A stretch of DNA of 64,000 bases from Rubrivirga marina (GTDB taxonomy: Bacteria; Bacteroidota; Rhodothermia; Rhodothermales; Rubricoccaceae), in the NCBI RefSeq assembly GCF_002283365.1, contig NZ_MQWD01000001.1, forward strand, positions 3,009,749 to 3,073,748, given 5' to 3'. Below are positions 50,946 through 60,377 of the stretch, piece by piece (the first letter of the stretch is position 1; each line of letters opens with the position of its first letter). The position numbers and the translations under genes were made by a program. The notes below the pieces were generated by a model. It saw only the letters and a list, made by a program, of their open reading frames with translations, searched no databases and had not been told where the DNA came from.

Positions 50946-53069
50946 CTACGGGAGCTGAAGGATGAACGTCGAGCCGTCCGCCTCGACGCTCTCGACCGTG
51001 AGCGCGCCACCGTGGCCCTGGACCACGATGTCGTGGGCGAGCGAGAGCCCGAGGCCGATGCCCTCGCCCGGCGGCTTCGTCGTGAAGAACGGCTCGAACA
51101 CCCGTGCCCGGACGGCCTCCGGCATCCCGGTCCCGTTGTCGGCGACGCGGATCTCGACGCCCCCGGCGTCCCGCCGCGTCGAGACCGTCACCGCCGGGAC
51201 GTACCCGTCGCCCTCGGCCTCGGCCCGCTGGCGGACGGCGCCGAGCGCGTTGTCGACGAGGCTGACCACGACGCGGTCGAGATCCTCCGGGACGGCCTCG
51301 ACCGCCCCGGCGTCGGGGGCGAGGTCGAACACGAGGGCCGGCCCGGGCAGGGGGCGGCGGGCCGTCGCGGCGTGGAGGGCGCGGGACGCCGACTCCTCGA
51401 CGAGCCCGTTGAGGTCGACCCGCCGCCGCCGGCTGGAGCCACTCCGGGCGTGCGCCATCATCGCCTGCACGATGGCGTCCGCCCGGCGGCCGTGCGCCTC
51501 GATCTTGGCCACGTTCTCGCGGAGGTCGCCGAGGAGGGCCGCCCGCGCGCCGGGGTCGCCCTCGGCATCGACCTCATCGAGGAGGTCTCGGGACACGCTG
51601 GCGAAGCCGGTGACGAAGGTGAGCGGGTTCTTGATCTCGTGGGCGATCCCGGCTGTCAGCGCCCCGAGCGAGGCCATCTTCTCCTGCTGGACGAGCCGGT
51701 CCTGCGCCCGCCGGAGGTCGGCGAGGGACGCCTCGAGGCCGGCCGCGTACTGGTCGGCGCGCCCGCGGGCCGCCTCCGCCTCGCGCCGGGCCGCGTCGAG
51801 GTCGGCGGTGTGGCGGCGCTCGGCCGTCACGTCGCGGACGACGGCGACGACCTGACCGCCGCCGGCGCCCTCGTCGAGCGGGAGGAGCCGGGCCTCGAAG
51901 TCCCGACGCTCGTCGCCGAGCGGGAGCGTGTACTCGATCCCGACCGGCTCGCCCGTCCGGGCCACCTCCGCGAGCGCGTCGGCCGTCAGCGCGCCGACGT
52001 CCGGGGGCAGGACGTCCGGCATGGGGCGGCCGAGGAACTCGTCCGGGGGCGCGTAGAGCCCGAACTGGCGGCCGGCCCGGTAGTCGCGGATCGTCCCGTC
52101 GGCGTCCATCCGGAAGTAGAGGTCGGGGAGCGCTCGGAAGACGGCCTCGAGCTCGCCCGTCCGCTCGCGGAGCGCCCGCTCGGTCGCCTTCCGCTCGGTC
52201 ACGTCGAGGAGCGCCGTCGCGAGCGCGGGCTCGGCGTCGAACGCCAGCGGTTGGACCGTGAGGGCGACCCACCGCGTGGCCCCGTCGGCGCGCCGGATCC
52301 GGAGCTCGTGGTCGCGGACCTCGCCCCGCTCGCGGACCGCGTCGAGGACGCGGGACCGGTCGGCCGGGTCGGCGTAGAAGTCCGGCGTTGTCCGCCCCGC
52401 GAGCCCCCCGGTCTCGACGCCGACCAAGGCCTCGAGGCGGGCGTTCGCGTAGAGGACCGCACCGTCGGCGACCCGACTGATGAGGAGCGGCGTCGGGCAG
52501 GCCTCGACGATCGCGCGGAACCGGACCTCGGCCCGCGCCAGCTCGGCCGTCCGCTGGGCGACGCGCTCCTCCATCTCGTCGTAGGCCCGCCGGAGCGCGT
52601 CCTCGGCCTCGACCCTCTCGGTCACGTCGTGGCACACGCCGAGCAGCCGGACGGACCCGTCCGGGTCGCGGAGCACCTCGCCGGCGCTGTGGAGGACGCG
52701 GACGGCCCCGTCGGGCCGGACGACGCGCTCCTTGAACGCGAACGTGTCGCCCGTCGCGACGGCCCGCTCGACCTCTGCTCGGACGCGGGCCCGGTCGTCG
52801 GGGTGGACGCGCTCGAGGTAGGCCGCGAAGCTGGCCCCGAACGCGCCGGGCTCGAGCCCGTAGATCCGGTACAACTCGTCCGACCACGTCACGCGGTCGG
52901 CTGCGGCCTCCCACGTCCACCACCCGAGCCCGGCGAGGCGCTGGGCCTCGGCGATCAGTCGGTCCCGGAGGGCGGGCGGCATCGCGCGGACGTAGCTCGC
53001 GTCACGTGGGGCGGTGCCCCGGACGGCGGCGCCACGAGGAGGCACGGAGGGGGACAGGGCTCGGGGCAT
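50946..53069 (-). CDS. Multi-PAS sensor histidine kinase
   Basis: 707 residues with no transmembrane segment. Three PAS domains: LGWWTWEAAADRVTWSDELY, AIVEACPTPLLISRVADGAV and VFRALPDLYFRMDADGTIRD. They are followed by a coiled coil and the HisKA domain with the phospho-acceptor in GIAHEIKNPLTF. The ATPase domain shows LVDNALGAV (N box), VADNGTGMPEA (G1), FEPFFTTKPPGEGIGLGLSL (F/G2) and a final FILQLP. It is cytosolic and could sense redox or a ligand; no response regulator with a receiver domain is adjacent. ATG 53069 was chosen; ATG 52982 (MPPALRDRLIAEAQ) is the alternative and starts directly at the first PAS. Confidence 0.9.
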   Translation of the reverse strand: MPRALSPSVPPRGAAVRGTAPRDASYVRAMPPALRDRLIAEAQRLAGLGWWTWEAAADRVTWSDELYRIYGLEPGAFGASFAAYLERVHPDDRARVRAEVERAVATGDTFAFKERVVRPDGAVRVLHSAGEVLRDPDGSVRLLGVCHDVTERVEAEDALRRAYDEMEERVAQRTAELARAEVRFRAIVEACPTPLLISRVADGAVLYANARLEALVGVETGGLAGRTTPDFYADPADRSRVLDAVRERGEVRDHELRIRRADGATRWVALTVQPLAFDAEPALATALLDVTERKATERALRERTGELEAVFRALPDLYFRMDADGTIRDYRAGRQFGLYAPPDEFLGRPMPDVLPPDVGALTADALAEVARTGEPVGIEYTLPLGDERRDFEARLLPLDEGAGGGQVVAVVRDVTAERRHTADLDAARREAEAARGRADQYAAGLEASLADLRRAQDRLVQQEKMASLGALTAGIAHEIKNPLTFVTGFASVSRDLLDEVDAEGDPGARAALLGDLRENVAKIEAHGRRADAIVQAMMAHARSGSSRRRRVDLNGLVEESASRALHAATARRPLPGPALVFDLAPDAGAVEAVPEDLDRVVVSLVDNALGAVRQRAEAEGDGYVPAVTVSTRRDAGGVEIRVADNGTGMPEAVRARVFEPFFTTKPPGEGIGLGLSLAHDIVVQGHGGALTVESVEADGSTFILQLP

Positions 53070-53352
53070 GGAAGTGGCCGTCAGCGGGCGAAGGTCACGC
53101 GCCGCGTGAGCACGTGGGGTCGGCGGCGGGTGGCCCGAGGGCGAGGGCGGGAGACGAAGCGAGGAGAACGGCGGCCGCCGCGAGGAGCGCGCGGATCGCC
53201 GGAGGCGTACGGAAGCATATGGGGGTGAGGGCACCGCGCGGAGCGCGGGCCGTCGGGCCGACGGCAGGCGTGCGGCGGCGTGCCGGACACGGTCCCACGC
53301 TAGGCCGGCGCCGGGCACGCTGGCATGGGCGCCGCCGCCCATTTCCGCCGCG
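53070..53352. other. Intergenic region with palindrome and a possible signal-peptide remnant
   Basis: No confirmed gene. One - strand frame (53095-53298) contains a signal-like segment (AIRALLAAAAVLLASSPALA) with only about 15 residues after it, so at best a remnant. The palindrome at 53325-53342 lies at its upstream edge. Confidence 0.35.
53325..53342. promoter_or_regulatory. Palindrome copy A (ATGGGC-N6-GCCCAT)
   Basis: A perfect 18-bp palindrome, ATGGGCGCCGCCGCCCAT in outline, one of four similar copies in this part of the window. Flanks are conserved: GC before and TTCCGC after on the + strand. It lies between the LuxR-type gene's stop and the histidine kinase unit. Confidence 0.55.
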
Positions 53353-54474
53353 CTACCCGGCCAGCAGGCGCGCCGCGATCGCCTCGCGGCCTCGCCCCGT
53401 GAGGTCGAGCTTGGCCATCGCGCTCTCGACGTGGTGCCGGACCGTGTGGGTCGAGACAAACAGCCGCTCGGCGATGGCCTCGTTCGAGAGGCCCTCGGCT
53501 ACAAGGAGCGCGACCTCGGCCTCCCGCCGCGTGAGCCCCAGCGACTGGCGGACGGCGTCGGCGGACGGGAGCGCGGCGGCGAGGCCGCGCGGCTCGACGG
53601 TGACGAGGAACGCCTCGCCGTGCCCCAGCGCCCCGGCCGGGAGGAGCGCCGCGCGGAGGGCGTACGCGGCCCGGGCGGTCCGGGCCTCGGCCGTCGGCGG
53701 CGTCACGGCCGGGGCGTCGGCGCGGCGGGCGAACGCGAGGGGCCGGAGGCGCGCCGCCAGCGCGGCGAGGGCGACCTCGACGTGGGGCGCCTCCGGGTCG
53801 GCCGCCAGCAGGGCCTCGAGCGCGCCGTTCCGGTGGAGCGGGGCGCCGTCGGCGCTGAACGCCGCGAGCGGTTCCGAGACGGCGTCGAGGGCAGCGCGGC
53901 TCGCGCGCAGCCGCGTGTGGGCGTCGAGCCCGGCCTTGAACGCCGGGAGCAGCACGCGGAGGGCCGGGAGGTGGTCCGTCGGGTCCGGCTCGCGGTGGAA
54001 GGTATGCGTGCCCAGCATGTAGCTCCCCTCGGGCCGCGCGACGAAGAGGGCGTGGGTGTCGCCGGCCCTCAGCGGGCGGAGCACCTCATCGTGGAACATC
54101 GACCGCCACGCGACGCCGCCCCCGCCGAGGAGGTGGTCGGCCGTGTGCATGTTCCAGACCTCGACCCCGCGTCGGACGAGCGCGCGGTGGAAGAGGGGGA
54201 GGATGGGGTCCGGCGACGTGCCCCCGCCCAGCCAGGCGGCCCCCGTGAACGGCTCGATCAGGTCGCCGAACTGGGGGTCCAGCCCCGTGTATGCGACGAG
54301 CCGCTCCTGCCCTGGGAGGTAGAACGTCGCGCTCTCCGCGCCGACGACCTCGCAGACGGCCCGCATCGACGCCTCGCGCCAGTCGTCGGCGTGGTCGAAG
54401 GCGAGCGGGGCGAGGAGGGCCCGGTTGGCGGCCTCGAGCCGAGCGAGGTCGGCCGCGGAGAGGGGGAGCGCCAT
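53353..54474 (-). CDS. LuxR-type transcriptional regulator
   Basis: 373 residues. The C-terminal LuxR HTH (SLGLTRREAEVALLVAEGLS then NEAIAERLFVSTHTVRHHVE) is complete. The N-terminal 300 residues are a sensor region with GAF-like features (AVCEVVGAESATFYLPGQER, LFVARPEGSYMLGTHTFH) and a PAS-like middle (EPLAAFSADGAPLHRNGALE). There is no receiver domain, so it probably senses a ligand itself. ATG 54474 was chosen because the upstream extension is low-complexity. It lies among the genes preceded by the repeated palindrome and is a candidate, unproven, to bind it. Confidence 0.87.
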   Translation of the reverse strand: MALPLSAADLARLEAANRALLAPLAFDHADDWREASMRAVCEVVGAESATFYLPGQERLVAYTGLDPQFGDLIEPFTGAAWLGGGTSPDPILPLFHRALVRRGVEVWNMHTADHLLGGGGVAWRSMFHDEVLRPLRAGDTHALFVARPEGSYMLGTHTFHREPDPTDHLPALRVLLPAFKAGLDAHTRLRASRAALDAVSEPLAAFSADGAPLHRNGALEALLAADPEAPHVEVALAALAARLRPLAFARRADAPAVTPPTAEARTARAAYALRAALLPAGALGHGEAFLVTVEPRGLAAALPSADAVRQSLGLTRREAEVALLVAEGLSNEAIAERLFVSTHTVRHHVESAMAKLDLTGRGREAIAARLLAG

Positions 54475-54625
54475 GGCGGACGTGCCCAGGACTGCGGCGA
54501 GCACGACGCGGGAGCTTACAGCGTGGGCCCTTATGCTGCAATACGTGGGCGGCGCGGACGGGCGGTTTCCTCGGCGCCCGCCCGGCGGCCGGTCAGGGGC
54601 CGCCGGGCAAGGCTCCACGGGCCCG

Positions 54626-56088
54626 CTAGCGCGCGCGGTCGAGCCGCCGGGTCACCGGGCCGCCGTCTCCCGTGAGCCGGGCGAGGTACGCCCCTGCCGG
54701 GAGCGACCCGACGGCCACGGGGACCGCCACGCGCTGGCCCGCCGAGACCGGCCCCTCGTAGAGCGTGGCGACGCGCCGGCCGAGCACGTCAAACAGCTCC
54801 AGGCGGACGGTCTGCGCCCGGTCCGACGAGAACCGGAGCGTGGTCGTGGCGATGGAGGGGTTGGGGAAGGCCGGACCGAGGACGAGGGCGCCGGCCTGCG
54901 GCACAGGCTCGGCCGGCGTCGCCACGCCGCCCTCGTACCGCGCGAAGTAGTTGAGCCCGGAGACGCCGCCGATGCTGCTGTACCCGCCGCCGGCGTAGAA
55001 AGCCGCGCCGTCGACGGCGATCGCCAGGACCGTCCCGTTGCCGACGCCGCCCGCCAGCGGCTCCCAGGTCGCACCCGCGAGGCGGGCCACGCCCATCACC
55101 GCGACGCCGCCGGCCGTCGCGAAGCTGCCGCCGATGTAGAGCTGGCCGCCCCCATCGAACGCGACGTCGCGGACGGCCGTGCCCGCCCCGGACTCGCCCG
55201 CGACGCCGCCGGCCACGCCGGCCCACGCCGAGCCGTCCCACCGGGCGAGGTGTTCCACGGTGCCGCCGTCCATCTCGGTGAAGTAGCCGCCGGCGTAGAG
55301 CTCGCCCGTCGGGCCCACCTCCAGCGTGTAGACCACCGCGCCGACGGTCTGCGTGCCGCCGCCGAGCGCGCTCCAACTCGTGCCGTCCCACTTCGCGACG
55401 TTGTTCGCCGCCACGCCGCTGACCGTCCGGAAGGAGCCGCCGACGTAGAGGTTGTCCTCGGCGTCGAGGGCGAGCGAGTAGCCCGTGTTGTTGAGGCCCT
55501 GGCCCCCACCGGGCACGGTCCACGCCTGGCCGTCCCATTGGAAGATGGCCCGTGGCGAGCCGCCGCCGACGAGGTTCATCCCGCCCGTCACGTAGACCGT
55601 CCCCTCGCTGTCGACGACGAGGTCCTCGGGCGGGTTGTTGAAGCCGGGGCCCATCGCGGCCCAGCTCGTCCCGTCGTAGCGCGCCACGCGCGTGGCGGCG
55701 ACGCCGCCGATCTGTGTAAACCGGCCGGCGGCGTAGAGCGTGCCGTCGGGGCCGATGCCGAGGGCGAAGATCCAGTCGTTGGCCCCGCCGAGGGAGGTCC
55801 ACGTGCTCCCGTCCCACCGGGCCACCATGTAGTTCGGACCCGTCGAGACGGAGCCGATCGAGGAGAAGCCGCCCGCGATGTAGACGTCGCCGTTAGGAGC
55901 GATTTCGATGTCGTGGACGGTCTGAGGGACGGGGGCGCCGACGACGGACCAACTGCCGCTAGCGTGCGGGGGGGGGGGCGCTCGACGGAGAGCGCGGGCG
56001 GACCGGCGGACGGGGCCGCGAGGGCGGACGTGGTCAGGAGGCCGGCCCAAAAGAGTGCCGCGAGAGTGGGCAGAACAAGGCGTTGCAT
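54626..56088 (-). pseudogene. T9SS-exported beta-propeller protein, interrupted at an 11-G tract
   Basis: The signal peptide (VLPTLAALFWAGLLTTSALA) is read in one frame from ATG 56088. The mature protein is read in another: repeated blades (IAPNGDVYIAGGFSSIG, MVARWDGSTWTSLGG, VDSEGTVYVTGGMNLVG, LDAEDNLYVGGSFRTVSG) of the delta-60/Kelch-like kind, then a type IX sorting domain (LGPAFPNPS, LFDVLGRRVATLYEG, LPAGAYLARLTG). The frames meet at a run of 11 G (11 C on the coding strand, 55968-55978). Twelve or nine bases would restore one frame, so the gene is OFF as written. Phase variation or a sequencing slip are both possible. Confidence 0.7.
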
Positions 56089-56167
56089 GACGAGGGGGGA
56101 GTTGGGGCGGATTGGGCGCGCGACAGGCGCCAGTGGAGGCAAGCTGGGAGCGGGGCGCCCGGGCCGC

Positions 56168-56185
56168 ATAGGCGGGGCCGCCCAT
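56168..56185. promoter_or_regulatory. Palindrome copy B (ATAGGC-N6-GCCCAT)
   Basis: The outer half-sites form a palindrome with one A/C mismatch. It lies 80 bp upstream of the ATG at 56088 of the propeller gene, with the same TTCCGC flank as copy A. Confidence 0.55.
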
Positions 56186-56210
56186 TTCCGCGCTCCCGCC
56201 CGTCGCGGCC

Positions 56211-56747
56211 TCAGCCGGCGGCCGAGTCGGCGGGCGCAGCCAGCCGGTCGAGGTGCTGCGGGACGAAGTCGAAGTAGGGCGTCGCCGGCTCGGCGTCGGG
56301 CCCGACGGGGCGCGGCGCGAGCTCGCCGGCCGGTCCCAGGGACCGGACGAACCGGTAGACCGCCCGGGCGTCGGCGTCGCTGAGGGCGCGGACGGCCGGC
56401 CACGGCATCGGCGGGAGGCCGCCGGCCTGGAGCCGTGCGACCCACTGGTCCTCGGTCAGCTGGTGCGTCGTGAGACGGAGGTTCTTGGCGTAGCTCGTGC
56501 CCCACGGCCCGCGGAACCCGACGGGCGAGCCCATCAGCCACAGCGAGTCGGGGAGGGCCCCGTTCGACTCGACGTAGCCGACGGCGTGGCAGTCGTTGCA
56601 CCCGCCGACCTCGACGAGGTAGCGGCCGGCCTCGAGGTCGCTGGCGGCGGCGACGGCCGGGGCGTCGGACGTGGGGGCCGCCTCGGATCGGCACCCGGCG
56701 AGGAGGATCGTGCAGGAGAGGGCGACGAGGTGGAGTCGGGAGGTCAT
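56211..56747 (-). CDS. Cytochrome c-type lipoprotein
   Basis: 178 residues. Lipobox LLAGC after a short signal peptide, then a single class-I cytochrome c domain: heme-binding CNDCH in EVGGCNDCHAVGYVESN, a distal methionine candidate in GLPPMPWPAVRALSD, and AVYRFVRSLGP as the final helix. The segment SPVGFRGPWGTSYAKNLR, typical of cytochromes from this group, is present. It acts as a membrane-attached electron carrier in the periplasm. Its partner is unknown; it follows the repeat protein gene by 25 bp, so it may be co-transcribed. Confidence 0.87.
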   Translation of the reverse strand: MTSRLHLVALSCTILLAGCRSEAAPTSDAPAVAAASDLEAGRYLVEVGGCNDCHAVGYVESNGALPDSLWLMGSPVGFRGPWGTSYAKNLRLTTHQLTEDQWVARLQAGGLPPMPWPAVRALSDADARAVYRFVRSLGPAGELAPRPVGPDAEPATPYFDFVPQHLDRLAAPADSAAG

Positions 56748-56772
56748 GGGAGGGCGGGGAGGGGCCCGGCGG

Positions 56773-57921
56773 CTAGCCGAGCAGGACGAAGGGGACGGCG
56801 CGGGAGAGCGACCCGGCCTGGAGGCGGAGGCGGTAGAGCCCGGGTGCGAGGGCGCCGCCGGGGAGCCGGGCCAGGTGCGGCCCGGCCGCGAAGGCGCGGT
56901 CGGCGAGGCAGGCCACTTCCTGGTCGAGCGCGTCGCAGACCACGAGGCGAACCGGCGCGGCGGCGCCGAGGGCGAACCGGGCGACGAGACCGACGTCGGC
57001 CGACGCGGCCTCGACGTCGAGCGCCAGGTCGGCCGGCGGGCGCTGCGCCGGGGCCGAGCGCCGGGCGCGCCACAGAACGCCCTCGGCCCCGAGCGCGAGC
57101 AGCCACCGCCGCGTCCGCGCGAGGCCGACGGGGACCATCGGGAGCCGGCCGCCGACGTCGGCCCAGGTGGCCCCGCCGTCGGCCGAGACGACGAGGGCGG
57201 GCGGCCCGTCGGCGGCCCCGTAGAGCGCGCCGGCGGCCCCACCGAGGAGGTGGAGCGGGCGGGCGGCTGCGACGCCGTCGTACACCTCGGCCCAGACGAG
57301 GACGGGGCCACCGCCGGGGACGGCCCGGTACAAACGACCGCCGACGGCGGCGTAGAGCGCGTCCCCAGCGGCCGCCAGCGTCACGCCCGGCACCTGGAGC
57401 GGGAGCCCCACGCCGGCCGTCGACCACGACCGTCCGCCGTCGGTGCTCCGGCTCACCCCGAGCGCGTGGGCCACGACGAGGCCGCCGCGCCCGGCCGAGG
57501 CCGCGAAGATGCGGAGACGCTCGCCGTCGAGCGGGAGGCCGCGCCCGGCAGCCTCCCACGCGATCCCGCCGTCGGCCGAGCGGAACACGCCGGACCGGGC
57601 GGTCCCGGCAATCGTCACGGCGCCGCGCCCGGCGAGCGCCGTCACGACCACGCCGAGGGGGGCCGGCGGTACAGGCGCCCACGCCCGCGCGGCCGCGACC
57701 CGGACGACGCCGCGGGCCGTCCCGGCGAGGACGGCGTTGTCGAGGTGGAGGAGGCCGGCCGACAGCGATGCGAGCGCGCTCGGTCCCGCACTCCACGTGG
57801 CGCCGCCGTCGTCGGAGCGCGCGAGGCGGCCGTCGTCGAGGGCCGCCACGGCCAGCGCGTCCCGCGCGGCCACGGCGCGGACGGCGTCGGGCAGGTCGAC
57901 CGGGGTCCAGGGGGCGGTCAT
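56773..57921 (-). CDS. BNR/sialidase-like beta-propeller protein
   Basis: 382 residues of BNR-type repeats with Asp-box motifs (SDDGGATWSAG, SADGGIAWEAA, STDGGRSWSTA, SADGGATWADV), forming a propeller. The C-terminal strand set (ADVGLVARFALGAAAPVRLV, LYRLRLQAGSLSRAVPF) resembles a type IX sorting or Ig-like end. No N-terminal signal peptide is obvious from ATG 57921 (TAPWTPVDLPDAVRAVAARD), so export is uncertain and the true start might lie elsewhere. It precedes the cytochrome gene by 25 bp. No enzymatic residues of sialidases were identified. Confidence 0.8.
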   Translation of the reverse strand: MTAPWTPVDLPDAVRAVAARDALAVAALDDGRLARSDDGGATWSAGPSALASLSAGLLHLDNAVLAGTARGVVRVAAARAWAPVPPAPLGVVVTALAGRGAVTIAGTARSGVFRSADGGIAWEAAGRGLPLDGERLRIFAASAGRGGLVVAHALGVSRSTDGGRSWSTAGVGLPLQVPGVTLAAAGDALYAAVGGRLYRAVPGGGPVLVWAEVYDGVAAARPLHLLGGAAGALYGAADGPPALVVSADGGATWADVGGRLPMVPVGLARTRRWLLALGAEGVLWRARRSAPAQRPPADLALDVEAASADVGLVARFALGAAAPVRLVVCDALDQEVACLADRAFAAGPHLARLPGGALAPGLYRLRLQAGSLSRAVPFVLLG

Positions 57922-57944
57922 CGGAGCATCGAGGGGGACGACGT

Positions 57945-57969
57945 CCCGCTGGCGGTCGTCGCCAGCGGG
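57945..57969. terminator. Hairpin after the DUF5602-type gene
   Basis: CCCGCTGGCG and CGCCAGCGGG pair perfectly around GTCGT, about 16 bp after the gene ends at 57986. The same CCCGCTGGCG stem recurs in the hairpin at 62249-62298. Confidence 0.55.
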
Positions 57970-57985
57970 GCGCGAGGCCGATCTG

Positions 57986-58804
57986 CTAGGAGGCCTGCCG
58001 GTAGACCATCCCACCCACCTCGACCCGGAAGGCGTCGGCCTCGACGTCGTAGCGGACCGAGTAGGTCGTGGGATAGTAGCCGGCCGCGGCCCACGCCGCG
58101 GGCTGCGCGAGCGCCTCTTCGTGGACGACCCCGCTCGCTCGGAGCGACTCGAAGAAGGCCCTTGTGATCATGGGCTCGACGAAGATCATCCGGCCGCCGT
58201 AGCTCCCGTAGAGGACGACCTCGGAAAAGCCGGGGCCGCCGGGCGCGTAGGTCGGGTCGGCGCCGTCGAGCCAGTGGAGGCCCATGGCCGGGACGACGGT
58301 GCCGGTCGGGTCGGCGAGGTAGCCGGCCGGGACGTAGCGGGTGTCGGGCGTGCGGGCGCCGTCGGCGAAGCCGGGGCTCCCGGGCATCCACGTCGTCCGC
58401 TCGTCGGCGGGTACGGTGTAGAAGTGGACGTCGAAGTGGGGCCGCGTGAAGAGGCCCTCGGGCTCGTGCCCGTTCGCGTTCCAGTCCAGCGAGACGTGGT
58501 CGGTCACGAGGCCGGCCTCGCGCGCGGCGGCCGGGACCGGGAGCACGTGCATGTGGTCCATCTCGTGACCGGGTCCGCCGGGGTGGGCCGGGAGGCCCGA
58601 GAGGGCGTCGCCGGTGAGGAGCACGCCGATGGCCGTGGGCGCGCCGTCGGCGTCGAGCGTCACGTAGGTCCGGGCCGAGCCGTCGCCGATCGAGACGGGG
58701 TCGCCGTAGAGGGTGTGGTCCTGGGGCGCGAGGCCGGCGACGGCGGCGAGGGCCGCGAGGAGGCCGCCGGCGAGGGCGGCGAAGAGGAGCGTGCGGAGCG
58801 TCAT
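57986..58804 (-). CDS. DUF5602-type exported protein (272 aa)
   Basis: A hydrophobic N-terminus (TLLFAALAGGLLAALAAVAG) precedes a domain with histidine-rich motifs (GGPGHEMDHMHVLPVP, RPHFDVHFYTVPADER, MGLHWLDGADPTYAPG). The sequence matches the TTHB210-like DUF5602 pattern, ending SVRYDVEADAFRVEVGG. It is a clear paralogue of the product of 62303-63112 (same FEPMITRAF and AGYYPTTYSVRYD segments). Metal binding is likely from the histidines; no function is known. It is preceded 86 bp upstream by palindrome copy C. Confidence 0.82.
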   Translation of the reverse strand: MTLRTLLFAALAGGLLAALAAVAGLAPQDHTLYGDPVSIGDGSARTYVTLDADGAPTAIGVLLTGDALSGLPAHPGGPGHEMDHMHVLPVPAAAREAGLVTDHVSLDWNANGHEPEGLFTRPHFDVHFYTVPADERTTWMPGSPGFADGARTPDTRYVPAGYLADPTGTVVPAMGLHWLDGADPTYAPGGPGFSEVVLYGSYGGRMIFVEPMITRAFFESLRASGVVHEEALAQPAAWAAAGYYPTTYSVRYDVEADAFRVEVGGMVYRQAS

Positions 58805-58889
58805 GGGAGGGCCCGGTAGTGGGCAGACGGTGGGCGAGCGGACCGACGCCGCTCAGGGCACACGCTAGCCGACCGGGCCGGCCCACCGC

Positions 58890-58907
58890 ATGGGCGCCGC
58901 CGCCTAT
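58890..58907. promoter_or_regulatory. Palindrome copy C (ATGGGC-N6-GCCTAT)
   Basis: Half-sites ATGGGC and GCCTAT, 86 bp upstream of ATG 58804. The C-to-T difference keeps the R/Y complementarity pattern of the set. Confidence 0.55.
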
Positions 58908-59533
58908 TCTCGGGGGGCGCCGACCGCGCCGACGGGGTCTCCTGCACCTCCACGGCGCGTGGGCGGTCGGCCCGACTGCCCGCGGCTCGGCCCGGGCGCG
59001 ACGCGGTAGCGACTCTGGACGAGGCCGCCCGGGGACGCCTCCGTCTCGACGTGCTGGAGCCGGACGTCGCCGCCGGGCGGCCCGAACGTGGGGATGCCCG
59101 ACCCCGGGAGGGCGGGCACACGGGTGAGGACCATCTCGGTCACGAGCCCCCCGCGCAGGAAGCCCTGGGTGGTCCGCCCGCCGTCGAGGTAGACGCGGCG
59201 GACGCCCTCGGGGCCGAGTCCGTGGAGGACGTCGGCGGGCTCGTCCGCCCGGACCGCGACCGTCCTCCGCAGCGCCTCGGGCACGTCAACGCCGCAGTGG
59301 CTGAGGACCACGACGCGCGTCTCGCCGTTCGGCCACGCGTCGAAGCTTCGGACGGTCTCGTAGGGGTGGCGGCTCATGACGAGCGCGTCTACCGTCGCCA
59401 TGGAGGCGGCGTAGCCGTAGTCCTCGCCCGCGGCGAAACCGGGGAGCCCGTCGAGGCCGCCGTCCTCGCGCGCGACGTAGCCGTCGAGGCTCGTGACGAT
59501 GTAGACGGCGGCCTCGGGGAGCGCGTCGGGCAT
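58904..59533 (-). CDS. Dihydrofolate reductase-family (RibD C-terminal-like) protein
   Basis: 209 residues. AAVYIVTSLDGYVAREDGGL at the start, ALVMSRHPYETVRSF (nucleotide-contacting helix), VLSHCGVDVPEALRRTVAVR, and GVRRVYLDGGRTTQGFLRGG followed by EMVLTRVPALPGSGIPTFG, the typical RibD C-terminal signature. It is probably a NADPH-dependent reductase. It is the last gene of a four-gene unit (acetyltransferase, NAD(P)-binding protein, MBL enzyme, reductase). A relative is carried in integron cassette 12. Confidence 0.87.
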   Translation of the reverse strand: MPDALPEAAVYIVTSLDGYVAREDGGLDGLPGFAAGEDYGYAASMATVDALVMSRHPYETVRSFDAWPNGETRVVVLSHCGVDVPEALRRTVAVRADEPADVLHGLGPEGVRRVYLDGGRTTQGFLRGGLVTEMVLTRVPALPGSGIPTFGPPGGDVRLQHVETEASPGGLVQSRYRVAPGPSRGQSGRPPTRRGGAGDPVGAVGAPRE

Positions 59534-59536
59534 GCG

Positions 59537-60298
59537 TCAGGCGGGGGCGGGCGGGGCAGCCTCCAGCTCGCCCCCGTACACCTCCCGCATTACCTCGGCG
59601 AGGTCGCGGAGGGCGCCGGCCCCGTCGCCGTCGAAGCTCGACCCGTGCATGACGGCGAGCGTTTGCGGCTGAAGCTCGGCGAGGCCGTGGAGGAGCCGCT
59701 TCGTGTTCGGCGTGTACGGGACGTAGTCCATGAGGATGCCCTCCGGGTCGGCCTGGTAGGCCAGGAGCGCCTCGCGCGAGCGGCCCACGACGTCGGCCGT
59801 CGTGATCGGCTCGACGGGGCCCGTCTGGTGGAAGAGGTCCGAGCAGAACAGGGTCCGCCCGGTCTCCTCGAAGAGCACGCCGGCGTCCCAGCCGTGCGGG
59901 AGGTGCGGCGTCGGGAGGAAGCGGAACCGGTGGCGCCCGGTCTCGAGCGGCTCGTCGGCCGGGAGCGCGCGGGGCGCCCGGGCGGCGAAGTCGGTCAGGT
60001 TGAGGAGCGTCCCGCGCACGCCGCAGACGGCCTGGGCGTTGGGCGCGATGCCGAGCCAGTCGTTGAGCGCGCCCCACTCGTCGGCCTCGAAGTGGCTCCC
60101 CGAGATCCAGCGGAGGCCGGCGGGGTCGAGGACGCTCCCCACCGCCTCACGGACGGCCGGAAACATGGCCCGGAGGCCCGTGTGGTACAGAAGCGGCTCG
60201 TCGTCGCGGACGAGGAAGTGGTTGAACTGGAGGTCGATCTCGGGGGCGAACACCGAGATCCGGAAAACGTCGGGGGCGATCTCGTCGACGGTCCACAT
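59537..60298 (-). CDS. MBL-fold metallo-hydrolase (ODP-like)
   Basis: 253 residues. The metallo-beta-lactamase fold has an HxExD-type metal motif as [15 protein letters not shown], a later histidine in [14 protein letters not shown], an aspartate in [11 protein letters not shown] and a final histidine in [13 protein letters not shown]. The HxE.D arrangement fits ODP-like (oxygen-binding di-iron) MBL enzymes rather than classical HxHxDH. It is cytoplasmic, and 3 bp separate it from the following reductase gene. The substrate is unknown. Confidence 0.87.
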   Translation of the reverse strand: MWTVDEIAPDVFRISVFAPEIDLQFNHFLVRDDEPLLYHTGLRAMFPAVREAVGSVLDPAGLRWISGSHFEADEWGALNDWLGIAPNAQAVCGVRGTLLNLTDFAARAPRALPADEPLETGRHRFRFLPTPHLPHGWDAGVLFEETGRTLFCSDLFHQTGPVEPITTADVVGRSREALLAYQADPEGILMDYVPYTPNTKRLLHGLAELQPQTLAVMHGSSFDGDGAGALRDLAEVMREVYGGELEAAPPAPA

Positions 60299-60377
60299 GG
60301 CAGCGGGGGCGCCGGGCGTCGCCGGCGACGTGTGTGGGGGGGCGGGACGGACCCTCTCGGCCCGCCCCGGGGCGGGG

